Assembly (NCBI GenBank): GCA_945643635.1
Contig: CALZFC010000256.1
Coordinates: 272,501 to 336,500 of the forward strand
Source of the DNA: Allodiplogaster sudhausi
Taxonomy: Eukaryota > Nematoda > Chromadorea > Rhabditida > Diplogasteridae
DNA length: 64,000 bases
Reading direction: 5' to 3'
The notes beneath the pieces were generated by a model. The model was given only the letters and a program-made list of their open reading frames with translations. It ran no database searches and was not told the origin of the DNA. This document shows, piece after piece, positions 11,901 through 21,599 of this stretch; position 1 is the first letter of the stretch; every line of letters starts with the position of its first letter. Position numbers and translations under genes: made by a program.

Positions 11901-12300
11901 CGAAATTTTTATTTTTAGAGAATATTCTAATTTATTTATAATCATGTTAGAATATTCTAATTTTTTAGTGGTTAGTATATTCGAAATTTTTATTTTTAGA
12001 GAATATTCTCATTTCTTTATAATCATGGTAGAATATTCTAATTTTTTAGTAGTTAGTATATTCGAAATTTTTATTTTTAGAGAATATTCTCATTTCTTTA
12101 TAATCATGGTAGAATATTCTATTTTTTTAGTGGTTAGTATATTCGAAATTTTTATTTTTAGAGAATATTCTAATTTATTTATAATCATGTTAGAATATTC
12201 TAATTTTTTAGTGGTTAATATATTCGAAATTTTATTTTTAGAGAATATTCTAATCTATTTGTATTCATGGTAGAATATTCTAATTTTTATAGTGGTTAGA
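8969..12300. repeat. 81-bp AT-rich minisatellite, about 40 units
   Basis: Tandem units of 81 bp containing AGAGAATATTCTCATTTC, TAATCATGGTAGAATATTC and TTTTTTAGTAGTTAGTATAT. Because 81 is divisible by 3 and the unit lacks stops in one frame, open frames of 574 and 406 residues appear at 9109-10833 and 11053-12273. There are two main unit types. One reads TATATTCGAAATTTTTATTTTTAGAG; the other loses a T (TATATCG) and regains one in the following T run, so both length and frame are kept. GAATATTC in each unit is self-complementary. Flanking diverged units lie at 7000-7240 and 12240-12460. Confidence 0.95.
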
Positions 12301-12465
12301 TTATTCAAAAAAAAAATTTTTTGAGAGAATATTCGAATTTATTTCTAATCATTGTAGAATATTCATTTTTAATTTTTAATAGTTAGTATATTCGAAATTA
12401 TAGTTTAGAGAGGATATTCTAATTTTTCCAAATGATGAGAAGATCGCATACGATGTGTAATTTAA

Positions 12466-14855
12466 GAGAGCCTCTCTGTAAGGATCAAGCTGCGCTCAAT
12501 GGGCGCCTGCCCCGGGGAAAGTGTTGGATTTTGGCAACCAAAATTTTATGAGGAGTACCCACTTGCATTGTAAAAGAAATAATGGGGTCAAATTTGTTAT
12601 AAAAAAATTTTTCTTCCCAGTGCATGCAATAGTATGGCAAAATTTTGAGTGTTCATAACTTCCTTAAAACTTAATATTCTTCAGTTTTCTTTTTTTTGTT
12701 TTATTTGTCATTGGAAAGCACACAAAAAAGATGTATGATATGTTTTTTGAAAATTTCAGTTTTGACCAGTTTTAGGCATTTTTCTATTTCAGAAATTGGT
12801 TTTTTGGACATTTCAACTATTTTACGGCCCGCGCCGGGGCCAATTAATAGTTGATAAGAAAGAGGAGAAAAAAACTACACAAGATATGTTCTTATGAAGA
12901 AAATCGAAGGATATATATTTTGCGAAATTTAGACTTGAACCTGGTGCACTCGCGTTTTTGCTCGTTGGGATGAAACTGTATAATTATTTTCAAAGCTTTG
13001 TTTTTGGGATAATATCGATGTTGATATATTCGCCATTAAATTCTCTACCAGAAAAGGTATCAATCACCGAAATACGTATTACCTTGGGAGTCAGAGAATG
13101 CAATTATATGTTTTTCGAAAAAAAAATTCAATGATAACTAATGAAACCCTCATTTTTAGTCCACAGAGGTAGCCAGCCGGAGCAGTTCTCCATATCATAA
13201 GATAGAGCGAAGAATTCTGTATAACATATTCCCTTTTCGTGGAATTTGAAGGATATACATTTAATTTTTTCTATCAATATAGAAGTCTTTCCACGTCATG
13301 CAAACGACCCATGATATCGAAAGCGCATTCAGCGATCCATAACTTTGCTCAATCTCAATATCAGAAAATCATAGGTATATCATCTAAGAGCCCTCAGAGA
13401 GATCTTCAAATGCTACATACATACTTTTGTTGAAATATTTATATTTATATGGAAAATTTCGTTCTGTACTTTTAGAAGGCTTAAAAAATTATTTTACAAA
13501 CATTTTCGCATTTCAAAACATACATCATAAGAAAAAGCGTGAAATTTTCTACAAGGTGAACCCCTTTCAATAAACTTTCAAGTCTATATTGTTCCGTTAT
13601 AAGTCATAAGAATAGGTAAAGTATCGTTGCTATACTTTAGCCCGAGAATTTCATTGTTTAGGTTATTCGAATTAGAATATTCCAATAATTTTTTACGTTG
13701 AAGAATTGTGCTAAGGTAAGCTGATGCCCTATTCTTATGACTTATAACAGAACAATATAGACTTGAAAGTTTATTGAAAGGGGTTCACCTTGTAGAAAAT
13801 TTCACGCTCTTTCTTATGATGTATGTTTTGAAATGCGGAAATGTTTGTAAAATAATTTTGTAAGCCTTCTTAAGTACAGAACGAAATTTTCCATAGAAAT
13901 ATAAATATTTCAATAAAAGTATGCATGCAGCATTTGAAGATCTCTCTGAGGGCTCTTAGATGATATACCTATGATTTTCTGATATTGAGATTGAAGTTAT
14001 GGATCGCTGAATGCGCTTTCGATATCATGGGTCGTTTGCATGACGTGGAAAGATTTCTATATTGATAGAAAAAATTAAATGTATAACCTTCAAATTCCAC
14101 GAAAAGGGAATGTGTTATACAGAATTCTTCGCTCTATCTTATGATATGGAGAACTGCTCCGGCTGGCTACCTCTGTGGACTAAAAATGAGGGTTTCATTA
14201 GTTATCATTGAATTTTTTTTTCGAAAAACATATAATTGCATTCTCTGAGTCCCAAGGTAATACGTATTTCGGTGATAGATACCTTTTCTGGTAGAGAATT
14301 TAATGGCGAATATATCAACATCGATATTATCCCAAAAACAAAGCTTTGAAAATAATTATACAGTTTCATCCCAACGAGCAAAAACGCGAGTGCACCAGGT
14401 TCAAGTCAAAATTTCGCAAAATGTATATCCTTCGATTTTCTTCATAAGAACATATCTTGTGTAGTTTTTTCTCCTCTTTCTTATCAACGATTAATTGGCC
14501 CCGGCGCGGGCCGTAAAATAGTTGAAATGTCCAAAAAACCAATTTCTGAAATAGAAAAATGCCTAAAACTGGTCAAAACTGAAATTTTCAAAAAACATAT
14601 CATACATCTTTTTTGTGTGCTTTCCAATGACAAAAAAAAAAGAAAACTGAAAAATATTAAGTTTTAAGGAAGTTATGAACACTCAAAGTTTTGCCATACA
14701 ATTGCATGCACTGGGAAGAAAAAAATTTTTATAACAAATTTGACCCCATTATTTCTTTTACAATGCAAGTGGGTACTCCTCATAAAATTTTGGTTGCCAA
14801 AATCCAACACTTTCCCCCGGGGCAGGGCCACCTCGGCCCTTACGGAGAGGCTCTC
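12466..14855. mobile_element. TTAA-flanked palindromic (foldback/MITE-like) element
   Basis: A 2,390-bp near-perfect palindrome. Arms of about 1.13-1.15 kb (12466-13613 and 13730-14855) surround a unique loop of about 115 bp. The termini read GAGAGCCTCTC.GTAAGG and its complement. TTAA flanks both ends (12462-12465 and 14856-14859). The paralogous locus near 7250 has a single TTAA between the same flanks (upstream ATGATGAGAAGATCGCATAC, downstream GATGCATACAATAATAGC), which is the signature of TTAA target duplication. TTAA is the target of the piggyBac superfamily. No transposase frame exists, so this is a non-autonomous element. The outermost 60 bp of the arms are less alike than the interior. 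Confidence 0.85.
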
Positions 14856-15059
14856 TTAAGATGCATACAATAATAGCTCTCAATTTACTTAATATTTTAG
14901 AAAGAAGAATTTACAAAAACTCGCCTATCTCTAAGTTCCTCTCTCCCTCTCTCTCTCTCATTGTCAGGAATCAAGAACTAGCCTCGAGCAGAGAAATGGA
15001 GACAGAGAGATAAGCAAAGAGAGAAATTGAGTAATAGGAAGACGCAAGGAGAGCAATAG

Positions 15060-15109
<50 letters not shown>

Positions 15110-15135
15110 AGAGAGAGAGAGAGGAGACAAAGAAG
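15060..15135. repeat. GA microsatellite
   Basis: (GA)n directly upstream of the GAGATTGTTACGTGG block. It is the paralogue of 7480-7515. Confidence 0.85.
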
Positions 15136-15297
15136 GGGAGAGATTGTTACGTGGTTACAAAAGATCTGTTGGCACTGCTAGCAAAACAGAGACAGGATAT
15201 CTAACAAGAAGTACTCGGCCATGAATCGGTAAAGGAGATGGGCAACAAATGGCATTTGTAGTGAGAGAAGCATCGTACCTTAAGCCTCTTCTTCCAG

Positions 15298-15423
15298 ATC
15301 CCACTGGCCGAGATCTTCCGGAGTCCGAGGACTCGTCAGAGGATGGCTCAGCCAGCTACGCCTCAGCCAGCTCCGCCCACCACTCAGCCAGCTCCGCCCA
15401 CCACTCAGCCAGCACCTGACTCA
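15298..15423 (+). CDS. Pro/Thr-rich exon, module 3 (paralogue of 7675-7800)
   Basis: A 42-codon phase-0 exon with acceptor TTCTTCCAG and donor GTCAGT. It begins IPLAEIFRSPRTRQRMAQ and continues with a duplicated 7-residue QPAPPTT unit, encoded by a 21-bp direct repeat. It has the same length and frame as the module-2 exon, but the polyGln there is replaced by Pro/Thr repeats here. The protein is not recognised and is probably disordered. Confidence 0.6.
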
Positions 15424-15539
15424 GTCAGTGCAATGCTCTCTCTCTGTTGGCTAGAAAAAGGAGAAAGCATAATATCTTGACGGCACTATTCTACTTTACA
15501 GTACGGTCAACAGCTACAGGACATGTAGGGCGTTTTAGA

Positions 15540-16345
15540 CTTTGAGTAGAAAAGAGACAGGGAGAGAGAGACCCAAGGAGGGAAATAGAGGAAAAGTAAG
15601 AGACAAGGAGAGAAATAGAGACACAGAGAAAGGAAAGGAGAGCAATAGAGACATAGGGAGAGCCAAGAAGAGAAAAAAAGACAGACCTAGAGACAAGGAG
15701 AGAAATAAATACAGAGAGGGATAGGCAAGGAGGGAAATAGAGACATAGAGAGAGGCAACGAGAGAGATAAAAACAGAGGGAGAGACAAGGAGAGAAATAG
15801 ATACAGAGAGGGATAGGCAAGGAGGGAAATAGAGACATTGAGAGAGGCAAGGAGAGATATAAAAACAGAGGGAGAGGCAAGGAGAGAAATAGACACAAGG
15901 AATAGGCAAGGAGGGAAATAAGAGAGGCAGGCAAGGAGAGAAAGTGAGGTAGAGAGAGAGAAGGAAGAGAGAGAGAGGCATGGGGAGAAATACAGATAGA
16001 GGGAGAGGAAAGGAGAGAAATAGACACAGGGAGAGAGAGACCCAAGGATGGAATTAGAGAAAGAAGCAAGGTGAGTGATACAGACAGACAGAGAGAGGCA
16101 AGGAGAGATATAAAAACAGAGGGAGAGGCAAGGAGAGAAATAGACACAGGGAATAGGCAAGGAGGGAAATAGAGACATAGAGAGAGGTAGGCAAGGAGAG
16201 AAAGTAAGGTAGAGAGAGAGAGAGAGAAGGAAGAGAGAGAGAGCCATGGGGAGAAATACAGATAGAGGGAGAGGCAAGGAGAGAAATAAAGACAGGGAGA
16301 GAGAAAGAGACCTAAGGAGAGAAGTAGAGAAAGAGAGAGGCAAGG
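15540..16345. repeat. Purine minisatellite, about 800 bp
   Basis: Tandem degenerate units of GGCAAGGAGAGAAATAGA with CAGAGGGAGA spacers. Larger internal duplications also occur; for example, the GGAATAGGCAAGGAGGGAAA-containing block is repeated near 15900 and 16150. Minus-strand frames of 148-309 residues are repeat translations and not genes. Confidence 0.9.
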
Positions 16346-16429
16346 TGGATAAATTGTTCTGAATGATGGTACTTGAATTAGCAAGTGAAAAAGGCCAAGA
16401 AATAGCATCAGGATATACATATGTAATTC

Positions 16430-16947
16430 TTAGGCATATTTCACTGCTTCCTCGCCCCTTTTATGTACTCCATACCTGTGCTTTCCATCGACAGCGTTGT
16501 CTGCCTCAGGGCGGGGCGGTTGTTGTCCCGCGAGGAGTACGGTAGGCAGGATACGGTAGACAGGATACGTCCAGTAGACCGGGCTAGTGTGCTGAATATG
16601 CACACAAAGCACAAAGTAGTAGTCATTCAGTAGCCTATTCTCCGCAATATCAAAATATATATATATTTTACACTATGTTATAGTAGCGAGGAAACTAAAT
16701 TATTAAATATTCAATATATATTAAATATGAAGGAATTAGACATTTATTATTAAAGATATTAGACTACAACAAATTAGATATTTAATATAATAGATATTGC
16801 ATGTAAATATATATTAAATATAAAGTATTAGATAAACATGAAAATGTACGTATCTAATGCCTAGCCGATTGTTCCTGGGCGGTAGTCGGCTACGCAGCAC
16901 GGTCCCTGGGGTGCAGTTCTGAAATAGAATAAAGTGAAAGAGACAGA

Positions 16948-16950
<3 letters not shown>
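16430..16950. repeat. Duplicated block B (paralogue of 5175-5900)
   Basis: Contains CACTGCTTCCTCGCC, GTACGGTAGGCAGGATACGGTAGACAGG split by one base from the 5.3-kb version, an AT-rich spacer at 16640-16850, and GGCGGTAGTCGGCTACGC at 16879. As at 5.2-5.4 kb, a short plus frame and a minus frame are both open. Confidence 0.6.

Positions 16951-16992
<42 letters not shown>
16935..16992. repeat. GA microsatellite
   Basis: (GA)n ahead of the first acidic exon of the 17-21.6 kb gene. Confidence 0.9.
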
Positions 16993-17088
16993 AGAGAAAG
17001 AGGAAGCAAGAGTGAGAATTGATCCCGAATCAAGAACGGCAAGAGGCCTAGATGATCTGATGAATCGATAAGATGCTTGTTGATTTAG

Positions 17089-17298
17089 ATTGTCCACGCG
17101 GACGCCGAGGAGGAGAGGGAGGATTCCACCGACGATGCACCGGAGCATTCTGCTCCGGGGGAGTCGGCGGCCCTCCCTCTCGCTCGCTCTTCTCTCAAGA
17201 GGTCTCTCGACCGAGACGAAGCGGACGAAGCCGAGCAGGCTCCCAAGAGAGCGAGACAAGAGGAAGCGGCAGCGCAGCAGGAAGAAGAAGCAGACGTG
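17089..17298 (+). CDS. Acidic/basic 70-codon exon, copy 1 (unknown nuclear-type protein)
   Basis: Acceptor TGATTTAG, donor GTGAGT, 70 codons in phase 0. The peptide begins IVHADAEEEREDSTDD and contains LARSSLKRSLDRDEADEAE and a basic PKRAR motif, then Glu/Gln-rich residues. PKRAR followed by an acidic tail suggests a nuclear protein (inference). The exon is duplicated at 18303-18512 with identical length and phase, together with the flanks ATGCTTGTTGATTTAG and the CT tract after the donor. It is the first visible exon of a gene that probably runs to 21597. Family not recognised. Confidence 0.65.
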
Positions 17299-17588
17299 GT
17301 GAGTGGCTCTCTCTCTCTCCTTCTCTCTTTCTCCCATTCCTCCCCCCCCCCTCTCTCTTTCTCCCATTCCTCCCCCCCCTCTCTCTCTCTCTCTTATCAG
17401 GAGAACTGTACTAGTGTCCATATCATTATCACAATGGTTGCTGATCTCTGTGCGTGAATATAGGAAGGGCAGATCCTGTCTCTATTAAAAGAAAGACAAG
17501 TAGGCGAGGAGAAGCATGTCTAGGCACAGAATGAAGCTTGTAGAAATGAGTAGTCAATATTGCCTTTCTGATTTACCTTCAACCCTAG

Positions 17589-17589
<1 letters not shown>

Positions 17590-17633
<44 letters not shown>

Positions 17634-17636
17634 CAT
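17590..17636. repeat. GA microsatellite
   Basis: (GA)n lying between the two copies of the acidic exon. Confidence 0.85.
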
Positions 17637-17934
17637 AGAAGACGAAATAAGGAACAAGACATTATTCGAAATCTTATTTTTGGCCGTATTAGGATATCTA
17701 AGAAATGCCCTCACCATCTTAATTTTAGGCTATCAAAACCCGCGGTCTCTCTTTTTAACTAGATGTTAAAAAATCTAAATAAAAAATTTTTTCCTAAATA
17801 CCTTCTTTATTAGAGCTTCAATTAGATGTATCCAGGGAAACTCCACTTCTTGATTCATTTTTGTTTTCTTCATATGTTTACTACATGTGTTCATTCGTAT
17901 GCAATGCCGTAATAAAATAAAAATTGAAAATTGG

Positions 17935-17994
17935 CAAGGAGAGAAATAGAGACGTAGGGAGAGGCAAGGAGCGAAATAGAGACAGAGAGAGAAA

Positions 17995-18052
<58 letters not shown>

Positions 18053-18179
18053 GAGAGAGAGGCAGGAAAGAAATAGAGAAACAGGGAGAGGCAAGGAGAG
18101 AAACAGAGACGGAGGGAGAGGCATGGAAAGAAATAGAGACAGAGAGACATACAGAGACAGAGAGAGAGAGAGAGACAGA

Positions 18180-18235
<56 letters not shown>
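17935..18235. repeat. Purine minisatellite plus (GA)n
   Basis: Units of GGCAAGGAGAGAAATAGAGA family followed by (GA)n with GACA interruptions, directly upstream of exon copy 2. Confidence 0.85.
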
Positions 18236-18236
<1 letters not shown>

Positions 18237-18302
18237 GAACCCGAGTCAAAAAGGCCAAGAGGCCTGGACGATTTGATGAATCTATGATGCTTGTTGATTT
18301 AG

Positions 18303-18512
18303 ATTGTCCACGCGGACGCCGAGGAGGAGAGGGAGGGTTCCACCGACGATGCACCGGAGCATTCTGTTCCGGGGGAGTCGGTGGCCCTCCCTCTCGCTCG
18401 CTCTTCTCTCAAGAGGTCTCTCGACCGAGACGAAGCAGACGAAGCCGAGCCGGCTCAGAAGAAAGGTAGAGAAGAGGAGGAGGCAAACGAGCAGGACGAG
18501 GAAGCCGAAGAG
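18303..18512 (+). CDS. Acidic/basic 70-codon exon, copy 2
   Basis: Tandem duplicate of 17089-17298 with the same acceptor (TTGATTTAG), 70 codons and phase. It starts IVHADAEEEREGSTDD. The first 53 or so codons are nearly identical to copy 1; the C-terminal 17 codons diverge (QKKGREEEEANEQDEEAEE) and the PKRAR motif is lost. The donor is GTGCGT. Frame retention with substitutions mostly in the low-complexity end fits a coding exon duplicated in tandem. Confidence 0.65.
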
Positions 18513-18812
18513 GTGCGTGGCTCTCTCTCTCTCTCTCTCTCACTCTTTCGCTCTCTCTCTCTCTCTCTCTTTCGCTCTCTCTCTATCTCTCAGGGAATAA
18601 CTAGTGTCCATGACATCATCACCCTAGGACAGATTGGGGGGGGGGGGTATAGGAAAGAGTGAAGGATAAAAATCTTTTATTTAACGAATGAACAGAAAAG
18701 GATGGTGCAGAGGAGAGAGAGGTGGAGAGAGATAGCGAGAGTATCTCTCGTTATCCTTGCGTACGGTAGACATGATTCTGTTGATCAACAAGTGACTTGA
18801 AGCCTTTTACAG

Positions 18813-19175
18813 GCTCGCACACCATCGCCACCGCCCTCTCCAATGGTCTACACCTCTCCGGCCCCTTCTGGGCCGACTCTGTCGCAACTTCACGAAGAAG
18901 AGGAGGAAGAAGGAGATGAGGAAGAAGAGGAAGAAGGAGAAGAGGAAGGAGAAGAGGAAGAAGGAGAGAGCGAGGAAGAAGGAGAGAGCGAGGAAGAAGG
19001 AGAGAGCGAGGAAGAAGGAGAGAGCGAGGAAGAAGGAGAGAGCGAGGAAGAAGGAGAGAGCGAGGAAGAAGGAGAGAGCGAGGAAGAAGGAGAGAGCGAG
19101 GAAGAAGGAGAGAGCGAGGAAGAAGGAGAGACCGAGGCAGAGGAAGTAGAAGACAATTTGGATGAGGAAGAAGAG
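18813..19175 (+). CDS. Exon with GESEEE hexapeptide repeat
   Basis: A 121-codon phase-0 exon (acceptor TTTTACAG, donor GTGCGT). It starts ARTPSPPPSPMVYTSPAPSG, then a long acidic region with nine GESEEE units plus one GETEAEE variant, encoded by an 18-bp minisatellite at about 18961-19135. The array is a multiple of three and stop-free. The donor matches the preceding exon, and the phase is compatible with the next one. Probably a disordered acidic domain; protein not recognised. Confidence 0.6.
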
Positions 19176-19365
19176 GTGCGTGGTTGTTTCTATTCTTATC
19201 AGGGAACAGAATTAGCGTCCATGTTATCATTAGCCTAGGCCAGATTGGATTTACAGGAATGAGTGAAAACAATTTACAAACCGAAAGAAAAGAGAAGAGA
19301 AAAGGAGGCCGTAAAGGAGAGAGAGAGACACACGGGCTGCTAGATGTGAAGAAGCCTTTTTACAG

Positions 19366-19584
19366 GACACCACGCCCTCGCCATCTCGTGCCCCCTCACC
19401 ACTCTCTCCGTACCGCGCCCTCTCGCTGAGCCATTCTCACACACCGTCACCACCCAAGAGCAGCTCCAGCTCTTCCAGCTCTTCGAGCTCATCCTCATCA
19501 TCGGCAGCACAGCCAGCAGCACAGGCCGCACCCCCTCAGCCCCTGGCGCTTCAGCAGCTGATCCAAGAGTCAGTGCAAAGTTGA
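19366..19584 (+). CDS. Ser/Pro-rich exon
   Basis: Acceptor TTTTTACAG; phase 0 after the acidic exon. The start DTTPSPSRAPSPLSPYRA resembles the start of the previous exon (RTPSPPPSP). It is followed by a run of about 14 Ser, an Ala/Gln stretch and ALQQLIQESV. Either it ends at the TGA at 19582-19584 or it is spliced at a GTGCAA donor at 19573. Low-complexity, probably disordered. Confidence 0.55.
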   Translation, partial: DTTPSPSRAPSPLSPYRALSLSHSHTPSPPKSSSSSSSSSSSSSSSAAQPAAQAAPPQPLALQQLIQESVQS

Positions 19585-19591
19585 TATAAGG

Positions 19592-19594
<3 letters not shown>

Positions 19595-19647
<53 letters not shown>

Positions 19648-19981
19648 TGAGAGAGACAGACCGTTAAAGTGAAAAGGAGAGAAGAATGGAGAAAAAAACC
19701 CATAAAACCTATTCTACTGTTGTCGTCTAGAACGAAGAGAATTTACAGAGATAGTAGGGATAAAAAAATATATATTTTGAGTAATAGCGTTAAGTATTAT
19801 TTTGTTTATCACAACTAATTTCTACGGCATTTCAAAATGCACGAATTTTTTATATTATTTTCAATTTTAATGTTAATTCGTTTTTGCAACAAAAAAATAT
19901 TGTCGAGGGCAGAGAGAGCGCGAGCGAGAAGAGTAGAAAGTAGGGAGAGAAGGAGAGAGAGAGACTGAGAGTGAGGGGAGC

Positions 19982-20012
<31 letters not shown>

Positions 20013-20035
20013 AGAGAGAGGGGGAGCAAGAGTGA
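19595..20035. repeat. GA tracts flanking an AT-rich segment
   Basis: (GA)n at 19595-19650 and 19905-20030 with AT-rich DNA between. The AT-rich part resembles 20490-20630: both contain CAACTAATTT and TTTCAATTTTAATGTT.AT. This shows another duplication of about 0.7 kb. Confidence 0.7.
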
Positions 20036-20219
20036 GGTGAGATAGCGCAGAGTGAGAAAGAAAAGGAAAGGAACGAATAGAGTGCGGAAGGGAGAGAAAT
20101 GCAAGGAAGCATCAAACCTGTTGTGTTGTCCTGTTGATGAAGCCCCGGCTGAAGGTGAACGCGGCCGGGTCGCAATTCACTTGAAAGGAGTTACTAAAAT
20201 TTAAATTTATTATTTTTTT

Positions 20220-20838
20220 AAGAGGGAGAGGAGATGTAAGGGAAAAAAAACACTGAGAGAGAGACGAAGAAAAAGAGAAAGAGAAAGACAGACAGAGAGA
20301 GAGAGAGAGAGAGAGATGGAAATAGTGAAGGAAAGATAATGGCGAAGACTAGGCGACAAGGATAAAGAAAAAAAACAGGATAAAAAAAACAACTTAAAAC
20401 CTGGTCTGTTGTCCGTGACTTTGTCCTCGCCAGATCGATGTTCATCTAGAATGCAAGTAATTTAAGGAAGGTTTACAACAGGGATCCTTATTCTTATTAC
20501 AATTAAAATAAAAAAATTTTCTTTAATAATTTTTTTAGTACAACTAATTTTCAAAACACTTCAAAGTACACGAATTTTAATTTTATTTTCAATTTTAATG
20601 TTCATTTTTTTGCAGAAAAATGTTCTCCTTCGGACCAGAGAGAGCGACGGAGGATAGGGAGGAGAGAAAGAGAGAGAGAGAGGGAGAGAGAGAGACGAAT
20701 AAAGAGAGAAAGAGAAAGACACAGAGAGACAGTGAAGGAAAGAGAGACGAAGAAAGAGAGAGAGAGAGAGAAAGACACAGAGAGAAAGAGACGAAGAAAG
20801 AGAAAGACACAGAGAGACAGTGAAGAAAGGAGAGACGA

Positions 20839-20891
<53 letters not shown>

Positions 20892-20900
20892 AATAATGCC
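20220..20900. repeat. Purine-rich tracts (GAAAGACACAGAGAGA units)
   Basis: 20240-20320 and 20640-20890 are GA-rich with tandem GACGAAGAAAGAGA/GACACAGAGAGACAGTGA units of about 57-60 bp. Nothing coding is supported. Confidence 0.8.
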
Positions 20901-20916
20901 CATCTTTCCTGTTCAG

Positions 20917-21232
20917 GGTGCGCCGCCCCTCGTTTGCCCGTCCTCTCGTGGTGACTTCTCGTCGCCTCGCGCGGCAAACGGCGGCGAGAACGGCGGCGGA
21001 GAGAGTGCTTCCCCACTACGTCGACATGACAGCGGAGCGGGGGCGGCTCCGCTACGTCATGCGACAGTGGGGAACACTCGCCGCCCGACTTGTCGCCCAG
21101 GTCAACACACTCGCTGGCCAGCAGCATGTCTCGGCCGCCCGCCAACATGCTGCTCACGAAGCAGCCAGGCTTGTCAGAGAGGCCCGGGCCACGGCCCTCC
21201 AGCACGACGAGCACTTTGACCGACTGGTCCAC
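20917..21232 (+). CDS. Ala/Arg-rich helical exon (penultimate exon of unknown gene)
   Basis: Acceptor CTGTTCAG; donor CAC|GTCAGT. In the frame starting at 20918 it encodes 105 residues. These include YVDMTAERGRLRYVMRQWG, a long heptad-like Ala/Arg/His-rich helix (RQHAAHEAARLVREARATA) and EHFDRLVH. It joins in phase to 21442-21597. The first part is also open in a second frame with a Gly/Ser-rich peptide, so the exact use of the 5' end is unsure. Family not recognised. Confidence 0.55.
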
Positions 21233-21244
21233 GTCAGTTGATGG

Positions 21245-21285
21245 GGGAGAGAGAGGGGGGAGAGAGAGAGAGAGAGCGAGAGCGA

Positions 21286-21325
<40 letters not shown>

Positions 21326-21410
21326 GAAAAAAGCGAGCTAAGCAGTGTGAGAGAGAGAGAAAAGCGAGCTACGCAGAGTGAGAGAGAGAGAGAGAGAAAG
21401 GGAACAGAAA
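21245..21410. repeat. GA tracts inside the intron
   Basis: (GA)n with AAAGCGAGCTA.GCAG.GTGAGA repeated twice (near 21330 and 21362). Confidence 0.85.
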
Positions 21411-21441
21411 CGAGTAAACATACCAATTGCTGGCGTTGCAG

Positions 21442-21597
21442 TTGATGAACTGGCGAGTGCTGCGGGGGCAGTCTCGCCAGGCCGACTCGGCCGACCTCAT
21501 CGACCGCGTCCGCGCCGTCACCCGCCACCATCCCGTGGTTCTCCGGCGTCTCAACGCAGCCTCTCGGGCCATCTCCAGACTGGCCAGCACTGTCTGA
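21442..21597 (+). CDS. C-terminal exon of unknown helical protein
   Basis: Acceptor GGCGTTGCAG; 51 codons plus TGA at 21595-21597. It continues the helix of the previous exon in phase: LMNWRVLRGQSRQ, SADLIDRVRAVTRHHPVV, NAASRAISRLASTV, stop. Strong Arg/Ala periodicity suggests a helical bundle or coiled coil. It marks the 3' end of the 17-21.6 kb gene. Confidence 0.6.
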   Translation: MMNWRVLRGQSRQADSADLIDRVRAVTRHHPVVLRRLNAASRAISRLASTV

Positions 21598-21599
21598 AT

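Larger units (their letters stand above)
8870..16410. repeat. Segmental duplication, long (expanded) copy
   Basis: Paralogue of 6870-8440, about five times longer. The extra length is an 81-bp minisatellite expanded to about 40 units and a 2.39-kb palindromic insertion. The outer flanks (GAGATTGTTGCGTGTTCACAA near 8933; GATAAATTGTTCTGAATGATGG near 16346) match the short copy. Confidence 0.8.

Noticed and set aside
12466..14855. Assembly hairpin as the cause of the 2.4-kb palindrome
   Set aside because: Exact TTAA flanks, an empty paralogous site and sequence differences between the arms fit insertion better than a fold-back read, although long reads would settle it.
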